Shown here piece after piece: positions 26,413 to 35,639 of a stretch of 43,837 nucleotides of DNA (its first letter is position 1; each line of letters starts with the position of its first letter). The position numbers were made by a program, and so were the translations under genes. A model generated the notes under the pieces. The model did no database searches. It saw only the letters and a list, made by a program, of their open reading frames with translations, and had not been told where the DNA came from. The stretch covers positions 1-43,837 of the forward strand of contig QKGM01000021.1 in NCBI GenBank assembly GCA_003250395.1, written 5' to 3'. Source of the stretch: Bacteroidota bacterium (GTDB lineage Bacteria > Bacteroidota > Bacteroidia > Bacteroidales > TTA-H9).

Positions 26413-26532
26413 TCAAACTGCCGGTCCGGAATAAACAGGCTCCCTTTTCCTGTCGCTTTTTGACTGCATGATTTTTATAAACGCTTCGAGATCTTTATTA
26501 AGCATCTCGGCAACCTCGCATTCATTAAACAT
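26413..26532 (-). CDS. Possible 39-residue protein
   Basis: ATG 26532 to TGA 26413; begins MFNECEVAEMLNKDLEAFIK, amphipathic helix followed by a basic segment KSDRKRE. A near-consensus -7 box TACCTTTA (minus, 26561-26568) lies 28 nt upstream, and a terminator-like hairpin follows, so a short transcription unit is plausible. In-frame codons upstream of the ATG are hydrophobic (AIFILIFTG) but have no start. No family recognised; it could be a gene remnant or chance. Confidence 0.25.
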   Translation of the reverse strand: MFNECEVAEMLNKDLEAFIKIMQSKSDRKREPVYSGPAV

Positions 26533-26666
26533 GCCTGTAAAAATCAGGATAAAAATCGCATAAAGGTAACCGTGCTATAATATCAAATTCAGATAATCGT
26601 ATCATTCTGCATTCCAGTGTTAGTTACACCAGAAACCGACCGGGTTCATGATCACTTCAAAATTGG

Positions 26667-26704
26667 TTCGTTGTAGTTTCGTCTTTCGACGAAACTACAA
26701 CGAA
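26667..26704. repeat. Perfect inverted repeat, 17-bp arms
   Basis: TTCGTTGTAGTTTCGTC (26667-26683) and its exact complement (26688-26704) around the loop TTTC. No U-tract on either strand. Directly continues into 11-bp tandem repeats. Confidence 0.85.
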
Positions 26705-26731
26705 GCTACTTCGAAGCTACTTCGAAGCGAC
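26701..26731. repeat. 11-bp tandem repeats abutting the hairpin
   Basis: CGAAGCTACTT occurs twice (26701-26711, 26712-26722) and a third, altered copy CGAAGCGAC follows (26723-26731). The first copy shares its first four bases with the right arm of the hairpin. Confidence 0.8.
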
Positions 26732-26768
26732 ACTATATTTAAACACTGTTTATCAAACACTTAACAAA

Positions 26769-26783
26769 ACCACAATTTGTGGT
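26769..26783. promoter_or_regulatory. 15-bp palindrome, possible regulator site
   Basis: ACCACAA-T-TTGTGGT, perfect 7-bp half-sites about one base, with an additional TGTGG half-site at 26791-26795 that also closes a 9-bp arm pair (26766-26774 with 26791-26799). About 200 bp upstream of the predicted start of the outer-membrane protein gene. Confidence 0.4.
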
Positions 26784-26950
26784 AGAATAATGTGGTTTTC
26801 AAGGCTGGCAAGCACCCTTTATGTGACAATTATTTACTGAATTATTCTGCCGGGTTCGCACAAAATCATCCGTTCAGCGTTTAAAATATCGGGATCGATA
26901 ATTTTGGCAGGCTTCGGGATAAAAAAGAAATGTTAGCCATCAGGGAATAA

Positions 26951-26967
26951 TTGGCACGGCTATTGTT
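26951..26967 (+). promoter_or_regulatory. Sigma-54-like promoter of the outer-membrane protein gene
   Basis: TTGGCACGGCTATTGTT: an exact -24 element (TTGGCACG) and a -12 element TTGTT with one mismatch (C to T), GG-N10-GT spacing. Predicted start about 26977, 17 nt before the ATG at 26994. No TAnnTTTG promoter is present in this gap. Confidence 0.55.
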
Positions 26968-26993
26968 ATATTCCAATGTTTAAATTTTAATCT

Positions 26994-27443
26994 ATGAAAA
27001 GAATACAAATTATCCTGCTGCTCGTACTAATTACCGGAATTTATACAAACGGTTTCGGGCAAAGAAAATCTGCAAACGGTTATGAATTAGGGCTTCGTTT
27101 TGGCGACACCTATGGTAGTAATGCTGCAGTGGATGCCATGCTGCCTTTTGGAGGCAACAGGATTCATGCTGATGCAAGCTTCTGGGATGATGGAATAACC
27201 CTTGCCGGATTATATAACTGGCAATTCCCTCTGGGTAATAATTTCTGGTTCTATCCCGGAGTTGGTGGTGTACTCAACACATTTGGGGAATTTCATCTTG
27301 GCGTTGCCGGTGAGGTGGGAGCTGAATACAAATTCGACATTCCACTGTCGATTGGCATCGATTGGCGACCCGTGATCGGTATTATCAATGCGGAAGGATT
27401 TCACAGCGACAGCTTTGGCCTTAATGTTCGTTACAGGTTCTGA
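26994..27443 (+). CDS. Small outer-membrane beta-barrel protein
   Basis: 149 residues: signal peptide (hydrophobic residues 5-17) ending in GFG before Q23, then alternating hydrophobic strands rich in Gly, Tyr, Phe and Trp (YELGLRFGD, FWFYPGVGGVL, FHLGVAGEVGAEYKF, GLNVRYRF), and a terminal Phe as expected for BAM substrates. About six to eight strands would fit a small closed barrel of the OmpX/OmpW size class. No specific family recognised. It stands alone between a sigma-54-like promoter and a terminator, so it may be a regulated monocistronic gene. Confidence 0.82.
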   Translation: MKRIQIILLLVLITGIYTNGFGQRKSANGYELGLRFGDTYGSNAAVDAMLPFGGNRIHADASFWDDGITLAGLYNWQFPLGNNFWFYPGVGGVLNTFGEFHLGVAGEVGAEYKFDIPLSIGIDWRPVIGIINAEGFHSDSFGLNVRYRF

Positions 27444-27460
27444 ATATTTCTAATAGGAAG

Positions 27461-27498
27461 AAAAAACGGTCTGACGCTTCCTGCGTCAGACCGTTTTT
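27461..27498. terminator. Bidirectional terminator
   Basis: AAAAACGGTCTGACGC and GCGTCAGACCGTTTTT form a perfect stem with a 5-nt loop and T-runs on both strands; it serves the barrel gene (plus) and gmk (minus). Confidence 0.92.
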
Positions 27499-27522
27499 CG
27501 TGATTAATGGTTTTTAGTATAA

Positions 27523-28089
27523 CTAACCGATAAAATCGGTCACCAATTGATTGACCTGGCTTATTGTTTCATCCAGATCAGCATTGTCAACTATATAATC
27601 AAACTGTTTTGAAAAAGTCATCTCCCACTCAGCTTTGCCAAGGCGTTTAGCGATGCTTTCTTCTGTTTCAGTTCCTCTTCCCCGTAATCTTTCAGCAAGA
27701 GTCTCCAACGAAGGGGGAGCAATGAAAACAGCAAGCGTCTGCTGAGGGTACTGTTTCTTAATATTCAACGCTCCGACCACATCTACATCAAAAACTACAT
27801 GTTTTCCGGCAGCCCATATCCGCTCGACTTCAGACAGCAGAGTTCCATAAAGACTACCCTGATACACCTCTTCCCATTCCAGAAACTGAGACATCTCAAT
27901 CCGCTTCCTGAACTCTTCGGTGGTCAAAAAATAGTAATCCTTACCATCAATCTCTCCCGGCCTGCGAGATCTGCTACATGCTGATACAGAAAAAGAAAGA
28001 TCATTCCTGAGACTTAAAATTGCCTTAACTACCGATGTCTTGCCTGCACCTGAAGGAGCCGAAAATACAATGAGCTTTCCCTGAGCCAT
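27523..28089 (-). CDS. gmk: Guanylate kinase
   Basis: Phosphorylates GMP to GDP with ATP. 188 residues, normal length. P-loop APSGAGKTS at residues 11-19; GMP-binding features SVSACSRSRRPGEIDGKDYYFLT (33-55, with the SxxxR..RPGE pattern) and EWEEVYQGSLYGT (72-84). LID region ERLRGRGTETEESIAKR. ATG lies 2 nt after the yicC stop, so the two form an operon, a pairing widespread in bacteria. A strong terminator follows. Confidence 0.98.
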   Translation of the reverse strand: MAQGKLIVFSAPSGAGKTSVVKAILSLRNDLSFSVSACSRSRRPGEIDGKDYYFLTTEEFRKRIEMSQFLEWEEVYQGSLYGTLLSEVERIWAAGKHVVFDVDVVGALNIKKQYPQQTLAVFIAPPSLETLAERLRGRGTETEESIAKRLGKAEWEMTFSKQFDYIVDNADLDETISQVNQLVTDFIG

Positions 28090-28091
28090 GG

Positions 28092-28964
28092 CTATAAAAT
28101 ATTTAGAACCTGTTCCTTAATTTTTTCAAGCTCGTCCTTCATCGCGACAACAAGTTGCTGCATTCCGGCATCATTGGCTTTTGATCCTATGGTATTGATT
28201 TCACGCCCAATCTCCTGGGCAACAAAACCAAGTTTTCTTCCTGCTGATTCATCATTACCAAGCGTATCGGTAAAATAACCGAGATGTTTTGTTAAACGAA
28301 CCTTCTCTTCTGTTACATCTATTTTCTCGAGATAATAAATCAGCTCCTGTTCAAAACGATTCTCATCAATTTTAAGTTCGGCAACTGACAGTAAATCTCT
28401 TCTTATTCTTTCGCGGACCTGTTCCATCCTACCTTGTTCAAATGGTTCAATTGATGCAAAAAGTGCAGCAATATTGCCGATACGTTTTCGCAGGTCAACA
28501 GCAAGAATCTCACCTTCGTTTGACCGGAACGAATCTACTTTACCCAGTGCTTCCCTGACAGCAGAAATAAGCGCATTCCATTCAATATCCGTTACCTCTT
28601 CCGAAGATGACTTTACAACATCTGGCATTCGAACCAGCAGGGAAAGGTAATCGGAAGGTTCCTGAATACCCAGCGTACCAGCCAGTTTTTTTAATTCCTG
28701 AAAATATCCGGTTGCCAGATCATGATTAATAGAATGTGAAGCGGCAAGGCCTGTGTTTTCTATATTGATAAAAATATCAACCTTACCCCTCTGAATAATT
28801 TGGCCTGCAATGGCTCTGATTTCATGCTCTTTCTCACGGTATATGGAAGGGAAACGAACATTCAGGTCAAGTTGCTTGCTGTTAAGAACTCTAACTTCAA
28901 CCGATATATTTCTCTCTGGTAACTGCACCATGGCTTTCCCGAAACCGGTCATGCTTTTTATCAT
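28092..28964 (-). CDS. yicC: YicC/YloC-family RNA-metabolism protein
   Basis: 290 residues, typical length. N terminus MIKSMTGFGKAMVQLPERNISVEVRVLNSKQLDLNVRFP is the YicC_N signature. The C-terminal DUF1732 block shows RFEQELIYYLEKIDVTEEKVRLTKHL and GRKLGFVAQEIGREINTIGSKANDAGMQQLVVAMKDELEKIKEQVLNIL. Members have been linked to RNA turnover (stress-induced sRNA decay in E. coli, endoribonuclease activity for related proteins). Operon with gmk, perfect -7 box TACCTTTG at 28985-28992. Confidence 0.95.
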   Translation of the reverse strand: MIKSMTGFGKAMVQLPERNISVEVRVLNSKQLDLNVRFPSIYREKEHEIRAIAGQIIQRGKVDIFINIENTGLAASHSINHDLATGYFQELKKLAGTLGIQEPSDYLSLLVRMPDVVKSSSEEVTDIEWNALISAVREALGKVDSFRSNEGEILAVDLRKRIGNIAALFASIEPFEQGRMEQVRERIRRDLLSVAELKIDENRFEQELIYYLEKIDVTEEKVRLTKHLGYFTDTLGNDESAGRKLGFVAQEIGREINTIGSKANDAGMQQLVVAMKDELEKIKEQVLNIL

Positions 28965-28984
28965 GCTTTCTTGTATTTATGTGG

Positions 28985-28992
28985 CAAAGGTA
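28985..28992 (-). promoter_or_regulatory. -7 element of the yicC-gmk operon
   Basis: Minus-strand TACCTTTG, about 20 nt before the ATG. A weak partner (CTG instead of TTG) lies 19 nt upstream. Confidence 0.5.
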
Positions 28993-29117
28993 CAAAAGGT
29001 TTGATTAATTGCAGATGAATGAATAAGTTATCATTTAAATACTAAATATCAGGAAAATGACTCAGGGTAATAAAAACTTTTATAATCTTGCAATCCATAT
29101 TCTCTTAAAAGCAAAAT

Positions 29118-30374
29118 ATGCCTGTTAGCTTCCGGAAAGACATTCAATATTACAAATTCTGTGCATATGGCTTTTTCAAAAACCTGAGGTTTTTTGACCC
29201 TTTTCTATTGCTTTTCTTTCTCAGCAAAGGACTTAACTTTTTCGAGATAGGGACTTTATATGCCATAAGAGAAATTACCATTAACCTGTTTGAAATTCCG
29301 ACAGGGATACTGGCAGACAGCCTGGGCAGGAGACGGAGCATGATTTCTGCCTTCGCGTTCTATATCGTTTCCTTTATCATTTTCTTTTTCGCTTCCGGAT
29401 ATTGGATATTTGTAATAGCCATCCTGTTTTATGCCTATGGCGATGCTTTTCGTACTGGTACTCACAAAGCCATGATATTTGAATATCTGAAGATCAATGG
29501 ATGGATTGACCAAAAAGTTCACTATTACGGGCATACCCGATCATGGTCCCAAATGGGTTCTGCTGTTTCAGCCATTATAGCAGCCTGCATCGTATTCTTC
29601 ACTCACGACTACCGGATGGTCTTCCTCTTCTCTGTTGTTCCATATATTATCGATCTGATACTCATGACAACTTATCCAAAAGAACTGGATGGAAAAAGGA
29701 GGCAACTGCATAAGGGAGAAATATTCGAAAATTTCAAGGAAACGATCAATGACTTCATCATATCCTTCAGAAATATAGGGATTCTACGTGCTATTCTCAA
29801 CCAGGCTGTTTACACTGGTTATTATAAAGCGGTGAAAGACTATCTGCAACCTGTTATCCGGGGATTTGCTGTTAGTCTTCCATTTTTCCTGTGGGCAAAG
29901 GAAGAACAACGTGCCTCGATTCTGGTAGGGTTAGTCTTTTCTGTGATTTACTTCTTAACATCCTATGTTTCGAGACATGCCGGAAGATTTGCAGATCGAT
30001 TTTCAAATCTTAACCGACCACTTGGAGTAAGTCTGGCAATTGGTTTACTGGCTGGATTTCTGAGTGGCTGGTTCTATAACAGGGGGTGGTTTATTGGTGC
30101 GGTGGTATGTTACACTGGTATCTATCTTGTCGAGAACCTTCGAAAACCAATTGGTATCTCCATTATTGCCGAGAGGTTGGAAAAAGACATCCTTGCGACA
30201 GCTCTTTCTGCCGAGTCACAAGCTGAAACAATCTTTGCAGCACTGATCGCACCTGTCATCGGATTGATTGCTGACCGGTGGGGGGTAGGTACTGCATTAA
30301 TGGGGGTTTCAGCGGTATTATTTCTGTTAATGCCATTATACAGTACAGGCAGGGGAAAAAACCGGAAGGGGTAA
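29118..30374 (+). CDS. MFS transporter
   Basis: 418 residues with about 11-12 hydrophobic helices, an inner-membrane secondary transporter. The motif-A-like loop between helices 2 and 3 is visible: GILADSLGRRRSM (about 60-72), which is diagnostic for the major facilitator superfamily. A second, weaker copy occurs in the C-terminal half (GRFADRFSNLNRPLG). Substrate cannot be told; the family includes drug exporters and nutrient carriers. It stands alone on the plus strand between yicC and secA and shares a terminator hairpin with secA. Only a one-mismatch -7 element (TAATCTTG, 29083-29090) is seen upstream. Confidence 0.9.
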   Translation: MPVSFRKDIQYYKFCAYGFFKNLRFFDPFLLLFFLSKGLNFFEIGTLYAIREITINLFEIPTGILADSLGRRRSMISAFAFYIVSFIIFFFASGYWIFVIAILFYAYGDAFRTGTHKAMIFEYLKINGWIDQKVHYYGHTRSWSQMGSAVSAIIAACIVFFTHDYRMVFLFSVVPYIIDLILMTTYPKELDGKRRQLHKGEIFENFKETINDFIISFRNIGILRAILNQAVYTGYYKAVKDYLQPVIRGFAVSLPFFLWAKEEQRASILVGLVFSVIYFLTSYVSRHAGRFADRFSNLNRPLGVSLAIGLLAGFLSGWFYNRGWFIGAVVCYTGIYLVENLRKPIGISIIAERLEKDILATALSAESQAETIFAALIAPVIGLIADRWGVGTALMGVSAVLFLLMPLYSTGRGKNRKG

Positions 30375-30404
30375 TAAAAAACCGGGAAAAATTTACTTTC
30401 CCGG
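30375..30404 (-). terminator. Terminator of secA
   Basis: CCGGGAAA (30382-30389) and TTTCCCGG (30397-30404), 8-bp stem; on the minus strand it is followed by a run of six T. The MFS stop lies just before it, so it may also serve the plus strand weakly. Confidence 0.8.
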
Positions 30405-30429
30405 CCTGTTAATCAAGATAAAAATCTTA

Positions 30430-33400
30430 TCAATCCTCGCCTCTCCCGTGACAGGCTTTATATTTCTTCCCACTTCCACAGGGACAGGGATCATTACGGC
30501 CAACACGTTTTTCAACTTTCACGGGTACTGGTTTGCTTTTTTCCTGGGTAGGATTGGCCTGCGACAATAAATCATTACGTTCTTCCTTCATCCTGCTCAT
30601 GTCCATTTTCCTGGGAGCCTGGGCTTCCTTTACCTGAGTCTCGGCACCCGGAAGGTTCCCTTTGGTAAGGAATCCGGTAATATCGCGATTAACTTTTGCC
30701 ACCATTTTTGAAAAGAGCTGAAATGATTCCAGTTTGTATATCAAGAGGGGATCCTTCTGCTCGTATGATGCATTTTGAACCGATTGTTTCAATTCATCCA
30801 TCTCGCGCAGATGCTCCTTCCAGGCATTGTCGATCACGCTAAGAGTTATACCTTTCTCCATTGATACCACAACTTCACGGCCATGATCTTCGTATGCCTT
30901 TTTTAGATTGGTTACTGTATTCAGTGTTTTCAACCCATCTGTAATAGGTACAGCAATAAACTCATACCGGGAATTGTTCTCATAGACATCCCTGATAACC
31001 GGGTAAGCCTTTTCAGCCAGGGCTACACATTTCTGCCTGTACGATCCATAAACCTGATCAAAAATCTGATCAGTGAGTTTATTCTTATCAACTGACTGGA
31101 ACTCCTTATCTTCTACCGGAGAATCTATCGACATAACCTTGATAAGATCAAAACGGAAGCCTTCGAAGTCACGTGCTTCCTGATAATCGTTTACAATCTG
31201 TTCAGCGACATCATACATCATGTTACTCAGGTCGAGAGCAAGCCTGTCACCATGTAATGCATGCCGGCGGCGCGTATAGATTACTTCACGCTGAGCATTC
31301 ATTACATCGTCATATTCAAGCAAGCGTTTACGGGTACCAAAATGATTTTCTTCTACTTTCTTTTGAGCTCTTTCAATACTCTTGGTTATCATACTGTGCT
31401 GAATTACTTCGCCTTCTTCCAGACCAAGCCTGTCCATGATACGTGCGATACGTTCAGATCCGAATAATCGCATCAGATCGTCCTCAAGAGACACAAAGAA
31501 TTGAGATGATCCAGGATCTCCCTGACGACCTGCACGACCACGCAACTGGCGGTCAACACGACGGGATTCATGGCGTTCTGTACCAATAATGGCCAAACCA
31601 CCAGCCTCTTTTACCCCGGGGCCAAGTTTGATGTCTGTACCACGTCCTGCCATATTGGTAGCAATGGTTACTGAACCCGCCTGTCCGGCGAATGCTACTA
31701 TTTCCGCTTCACGGGCATGAAGTTTTGCATTCAATACATTGTGTTTTATCTTACGTAGTGTCAATGTACGACTGAGAAGTTCTGAAATCTCAACAGATGT
31801 TGTGCCAACGAGTACAGGTCTTCCTGCTTCAACAAGCTTAACAATTTCTTCAATTACGGCGCTATACTTTTCACGTTTGGTTTTATAAACCATATCCTCC
31901 ATATCCTTCCGTACAACAGGTCTGTTCGTGGGGATTACCACAACATCGAGCTTGTATATATCCCAGAACTCTCCTGCTTCAGTTTCAGCAGTACCCGTCA
32001 TCCCGGCCAGTTTATGATACATACGGAAATAGTTCTGCAGGGTGATGGTGGCATACGTTTGTGTAGCAGCCTCCACCTTAACATTTTCTTTAGCTTCGAT
32101 AGCCTGGTGCAACCCGTCAGAATATCGTCTGCCTTCAAGAATACGTCCGGTTTGTTCGTCAACAATTTTAATTTTGTTGTCCATTACCACGTATTCGATA
32201 TCTTTCTCAAAGAGGGTGTATGCCTTTAACAACTGGTTAACCGTATGAACGCGTTCCGATTTAACCGAATAATTCATGAGCATTTCATTCTTTTTCTCAA
32301 GCTTTTCATGCTCATCACCCCCTATCTTTTCGATTTCAGCTATTTCAGCTCCTACATCCGGCAACACGAAGAAATCATTATCATCGTAAGCAGCTCCCAG
32401 AAAATCAAGGCCAATTTCTGTTAATTCAATCGAGTTTTGCTTTTCATCTATAACAAAGTACAATTCATCATCGATGAGGTGCATATGTTTCGATTGCTCC
32501 TGCATGTAGAAGTTCTCTGTTTTCTGAAGCAAAGCTCTCATTCCCGGTTCACTCAGAAATTTTATAAGCGCCTTATTCTTAGGCAAACCCCGATGCGCGC
32601 GAAGCAAAAGGTCTCCCCCTTTCTTCTCATTCTCCTCATTGGGTGCACCTGTAAGTAATTGTTTTGCTTCAGCCAGAATCCTGGTAACCAGATTTCGCTG
32701 CACATTAAACAGTCGGTCAACATCCTTTTTCATTTCATCAAAAAGCTGGTCTTCTCCTTTAGGAGTGGGGCCTGAAATGATGAGTGGAGTACGGGCATCA
32801 TCGATCAACACGGAGTCAACTTCGTCAACGATCGCGTAGTTATGTTCACGCTGAACGAGTTCATCCGGATTACCTGTCATATTGTCACGCAGATAGTCAA
32901 AACCAAATTCATTATTGGTACCATATGTAATGTCGGCATTGTAAGCGGCCCTGCGGGCATCGGAATTAGGTTGATGCTTATCAATACAATCTACCTTAAG
33001 GCCATGAAACTCAAATAGCATACCCATCCATTCGGAGTCACGTTTTGAAAGATAATCATTGACCGTAACAAGGTGTACTCCCTTGCCAGGCAGAGCATTG
33101 AGATAAACCGGCAATGTAGCGACCAATGTTTTACCCTCACCTGTCGCCATTTCAGATATTTTTCCTTTATGAAGAACAATACCGCCTATTAGCTGTACAT
33201 CATAATGTACCATATCCCATTTAATGAGGGACCCTCCGGCCATCCATGAATTGCGATAACGGGCTTTTTCCCCTTCAATCACGATATTTTCCCTAACAGT
33301 TGCCAGATCTCTGTCTTGCTGCGTTGCAGTTACCTCTACCCATTCATTCTCTTTGAAACGACGCGCTGTTTCTTTCATTACAGAGAAAGCTTCCGGGAGT

Positions 33401-33720
33401 ATTTCAAGCAGTATCTGTTCAGTTTTCTCAACCACACTTTTCTTAAGCGAATCTATTTGCTGATAAATCTTTTCCCGCTCATGCACATCCATCTCGGGTT
33501 CATTATCAATACGCTTTCTTAACGCCAGCATTTGCTGATCCTCTTCCCCGATATAAGCATTAATCCTTTCACGGAACTGAGGAGTCAGGGCGCGTAATTC
33601 ATCATTACTGAGCTGAGTAATCTTTTCATAAGCCTTATGGATTTTCTCTACCAAAGGCATAATTTCTTTTAAATCCCGGTTCGATTTAGTACCAAAGAAT
33701 TTCTTGAGTATGCTAAGCAT
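30430..33720 (-). CDS. secA: Preprotein translocase ATPase SecA
   Basis: Motor that pushes unfolded preproteins through SecYEG. 1096 residues, about 200 more than E. coli SecA, as usual for Bacteroidota. Walker A ATGEGKT at 192-198; Walker B DEVD at 299-302; NBD2 with [16 protein letters not shown] and the arginine-finger segment [19 protein letters not shown]. The extra length lies mainly in insertions within the first half (for example 330-450). The C terminus carries the SecB/phospholipid-binding zinc finger [13 protein letters not shown] (C1079, C1081, C1090, H1091). Monocistronic with a terminator; only a one-mismatch -7 element upstream. It exports the many signal-peptide proteins in this window. 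Confidence 0.98.
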   Translation of the reverse strand: MLSILKKFFGTKSNRDLKEIMPLVEKIHKAYEKITQLSNDELRALTPQFRERINAYIGEEDQQMLALRKRIDNEPEMDVHEREKIYQQIDSLKKSVVEKTEQILLEILPEAFSVMKETARRFKENEWVEVTATQQDRDLATVRENIVIEGEKARYRNSWMAGGSLIKWDMVHYDVQLIGGIVLHKGKISEMATGEGKTLVATLPVYLNALPGKGVHLVTVNDYLSKRDSEWMGMLFEFHGLKVDCIDKHQPNSDARRAAYNADITYGTNNEFGFDYLRDNMTGNPDELVQREHNYAIVDEVDSVLIDDARTPLIISGPTPKGEDQLFDEMKKDVDRLFNVQRNLVTRILAEAKQLLTGAPNEENEKKGGDLLLRAHRGLPKNKALIKFLSEPGMRALLQKTENFYMQEQSKHMHLIDDELYFVIDEKQNSIELTEIGLDFLGAAYDDNDFFVLPDVGAEIAEIEKIGGDEHEKLEKKNEMLMNYSVKSERVHTVNQLLKAYTLFEKDIEYVVMDNKIKIVDEQTGRILEGRRYSDGLHQAIEAKENVKVEAATQTYATITLQNYFRMYHKLAGMTGTAETEAGEFWDIYKLDVVVIPTNRPVVRKDMEDMVYKTKREKYSAVIEEIVKLVEAGRPVLVGTTSVEISELLSRTLTLRKIKHNVLNAKLHAREAEIVAFAGQAGSVTIATNMAGRGTDIKLGPGVKEAGGLAIIGTERHESRRVDRQLRGRAGRQGDPGSSQFFVSLEDDLMRLFGSERIARIMDRLGLEEGEVIQHSMITKSIERAQKKVEENHFGTRKRLLEYDDVMNAQREVIYTRRRHALHGDRLALDLSNMMYDVAEQIVNDYQEARDFEGFRFDLIKVMSIDSPVEDKEFQSVDKNKLTDQIFDQVYGSYRQKCVALAEKAYPVIRDVYENNSRYEFIAVPITDGLKTLNTVTNLKKAYEDHGREVVVSMEKGITLSVIDNAWKEHLREMDELKQSVQNASYEQKDPLLIYKLESFQLFSKMVAKVNRDITGFLTKGNLPGAETQVKEAQAPRKMDMSRMKEERNDLLSQANPTQEKSKPVPVKVEKRVGRNDPCPCGSGKKYKACHGRGED

Positions 33721-33879
33721 ATTTTAATATATATGTTTTGATTTTCAATATCAAAGATGCGACATGGTTGGCAATGATTATGCCGTTATTGGCAAAACAC
33801 GGCAAAAGTACTGAAATTAACATAAATAATACTTCGGGTATCCAAACTGAACTGCTAAAAAGGCAGGTTCATAACGCAG

Positions 33880-33905
33880 GCAGCCGGCCACAAGTGGCCG
33901 GCTGC
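33880..33905. terminator. GC-rich hairpin between secA and the DUF2795 gene
   Basis: GCAGCCGGCCA (33880-33890) and its exact complement (33895-33905) around CAAG. It lies 24 nt past the DUF2795 stop on the minus strand. A T-run comes only about 20 nt later, so termination is plausible but not typical. Confidence 0.5.
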
Positions 33906-33928
33906 TCTGGGACAATAGTCAAATTTCA

Positions 33929-34150
33929 TCAATATTCGTCCTCATGAAAGAAGAAATCATCCTTCGTAGGATAATCAGGCCAAATATCTTCTATCCGTTC
34001 ATAAATTTCTCCTTCATCCTCGATCTCCTGCAAGTTTTCGATGACTTCCTGAGGTGCGCCTGTACGGATGGCAAAATCAATCAACTCCTCTTTGGTGGCA
34101 GGCCAGGGAGCGTCTTCAAGCTTTGAAGCAAGTTCCAACGTCCAATACAT
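33929..34150 (-). CDS. DUF2795-domain small acidic protein
   Basis: 73 residues, strongly acidic. N-terminal half MYWTLELASKLEDAPWPATKEELIDFAIRTGAP is the DUF2795 core (also found in other phyla), followed by the Bacteroidota-type tail EDEGEIYERIEDIWPDYP and an acidic C terminus. Small highly conserved cytoplasmic protein of unknown function. Own -7 box TACTTTTG on the minus strand at 34186-34193, 36 nt before the ATG; a strong hairpin follows. Confidence 0.9.
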   Translation of the reverse strand: MYWTLELASKLEDAPWPATKEELIDFAIRTGAPQEVIENLQEIEDEGEIYERIEDIWPDYPTKDDFFFHEDEY

Positions 34151-34245
34151 ATGTAAGAGATTTTTGTTTTTTGCTTAGTTTTTTGCAAAAGTATAATTTT
34201 TTACTCTTGAATATTCATGCAAAGGATAAACGGTCATAATATTTA

Positions 34246-34803
34246 TTAAACTCTTGGCCTCCAGCTTATTTCATTTGCCCCATTATCAAACGAGAACTTT
34301 CTGGCCAATACAAATAAAAAATCAGATAACCGGTTCAGGTACTTTAGTCCTAATAAATGTTGTTCGTGGGTAACATTCATTCTGGAAACACAACGTTCTG
34401 CCCGGCGACAGACTGTACGCGCAATATGAGCATAAGAATTCAGGAGATGACCACCGGGAAGGACAAAACTGGTTATTGGTGGCAGCGTTTCATTCATCTT
34501 ATCAATCGAATGTTCGAGCAATTTAATATCAGCCTCTGAGATTACCGGTAATCTGACCATATCAGCCTCTGTAGCAGCGGCAAGCTGGGACTCTATAGTG
34601 AAAAGCCGATCTTCTACCTCAAGCAAAATTTCATTAACCCAATTATCGGGACTATAGTCATGTAAAAGAGCAATATAACTGTTTAATTCATCAACAGTAC
34701 CATATGCTTCAATACGATCATCGTGCTTGGGCACCATGACTCCGCCCAGTAAAGAGGTTTTCCCTCCATCACCCTTACGTGTATAGATCTTCCATTCATT
34801 CAT
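34246..34803 (-). CDS. pduO: Cob(I)alamin adenosyltransferase, PduO type
   Basis: Transfers adenosyl from ATP to cob(I)alamin, making coenzyme B12. 185 residues, trimeric helical bundle family. Signature motifs: N-terminal ATP-binding YTRKGDGGKTSLLGG (7-21), RIEAYGTVDELNS (31-43), RTVCRRAERCV (131-141) and YLNRLSDFLFVLAR (156-169). PduO-type rather than CobA-type (no P-loop Rossmann). Isolated from other cobalamin genes here; it lies 42 nt downstream of the ABC ATPase gene and may be co-transcribed without functional link. Confidence 0.95.
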   Translation of the reverse strand: MNEWKIYTRKGDGGKTSLLGGVMVPKHDDRIEAYGTVDELNSYIALLHDYSPDNWVNEILLEVEDRLFTIESQLAAATEADMVRLPVISEADIKLLEHSIDKMNETLPPITSFVLPGGHLLNSYAHIARTVCRRAERCVSRMNVTHEQHLLGLKYLNRLSDFLFVLARKFSFDNGANEISWRPRV

Positions 34804-34845
34804 ACCAAAAAATTTGTTGTTAGAACAGAGGTAACCCTTCTTTGT

Positions 34846-35586
34846 TCAGACAGTTTCAACAGGTTGATAAGCAATTCTGTCAGCAACATGAATTGGATTA
34901 TCATTTTTAAAATCAGCCTCTATTAATCCATCCTTAATACGGACAATACGATGTGCATGCCGGGCAATATCTTCCTCATGAGTAACCAGAATAATAGTAT
35001 TCCCGAGACGATGTATCTCTTCAAACAAACCCATAATCTCAATAGATGTCTTCGAGTCAAGATTTCCGGTTGGTTCATCAGCAAGGATAATAGAAGGATT
35101 GTTCACAAGAGCTCGGGCAACAGCTACACGTTGGCGCTGTCCTCCTGACAGTTCGTTCGGTTTGTGGGTCATCCTGTCGGAAAGGCCAACCTGCGTTAAT
35201 ACATCGGTAGCCCTTAGGATACGGTCATTCTTGACCATTCCGCCATACACCAAGGGAAGTGTAACATTTTCAAGAGCCGTGCTACGAGGAAGCAGATTAA
35301 AAGTCTGAAAAACAAATCCAATCTGACGATTTCTGATCTCAGCCAGTTCGTTATCACCTAACTTACTGACATCATCACCATCAAGAAAATACTGTCCTCC
35401 GGATGGGGTATCGAGGCACCCCAAAATGTTCATCAGTGTCGATTTACCAGAACCTGAGGCTCCCATCAACGCGACATATTCATTACGATTCACAGTAAGA
35501 GATACTGACTGCAAAGCTTTTACAACTTCAGCACCTACCTTATAGTGTTTTTTAATGTCAACCAAACGAATAACTTCCTGACTCAT
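34846..35586 (-). CDS. ABC transporter ATP-binding protein, LolD/MacB type
   Basis: 246 residues. Walker [10 protein letters not shown] (42-50), Q loop [10 protein letters not shown], signature LSGGQRQ (146-152), Walker B IILADEP (166-172, catalytic E171), D loop GNLDSKT, switch histidine in LVTHE. Closest in pattern to the ATPases of MacB/LolCDE/FtsE-type systems that act on substrates in the periplasm or outer leaflet. The cognate permease is not adjacent, so the transported molecule is unknown. The C-terminal 15-20 residues after DFKNDN are extra. Confidence 0.95.
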   Translation of the reverse strand: MSQEVIRLVDIKKHYKVGAEVVKALQSVSLTVNRNEYVALMGASGSGKSTLMNILGCLDTPSGGQYFLDGDDVSKLGDNELAEIRNRQIGFVFQTFNLLPRSTALENVTLPLVYGGMVKNDRILRATDVLTQVGLSDRMTHKPNELSGGQRQRVAVARALVNNPSIILADEPTGNLDSKTSIEIMGLFEEIHRLGNTIILVTHEEDIARHAHRIVRIKDGLIEADFKNDNPIHVADRIAYQPVETV

Positions 35587-35639
35587 AATAATTTATTTAA
35601 AATACAGGGACAAATCCTAAAATAGCCCTTTATACAAAA

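Larger units (their letters stand above)
25785..26950. other. 1.2-kb intergenic region rich in inverted repeats
   Basis: No gene over 60 codons is convincing here. Present are AAGCCGGG / CCCGGCTT arms (26015-26022, 26039-26046), a hairpin at 26293-26312, a possible 39-codon frame on the minus strand, a perfect long hairpin with tandem repeats (26667-26731) and a palindrome at 26769-26783. The 71-codon plus frame at 26030 shows no protein-like pattern. Confidence 0.5.

Noticed and set aside
26701-26731. CRISPR-like array
   Set aside because: Repeats are 11 bp, contiguous and without spacers; no cas genes in the window.
33768-33784. Another GG-N10-GC match (TTGGCAATGATTATGCC) upstream of secA
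   Set aside because: It faces away from secA, no plus-strand gene follows, and the -24 box is poorer; probably coincidental.
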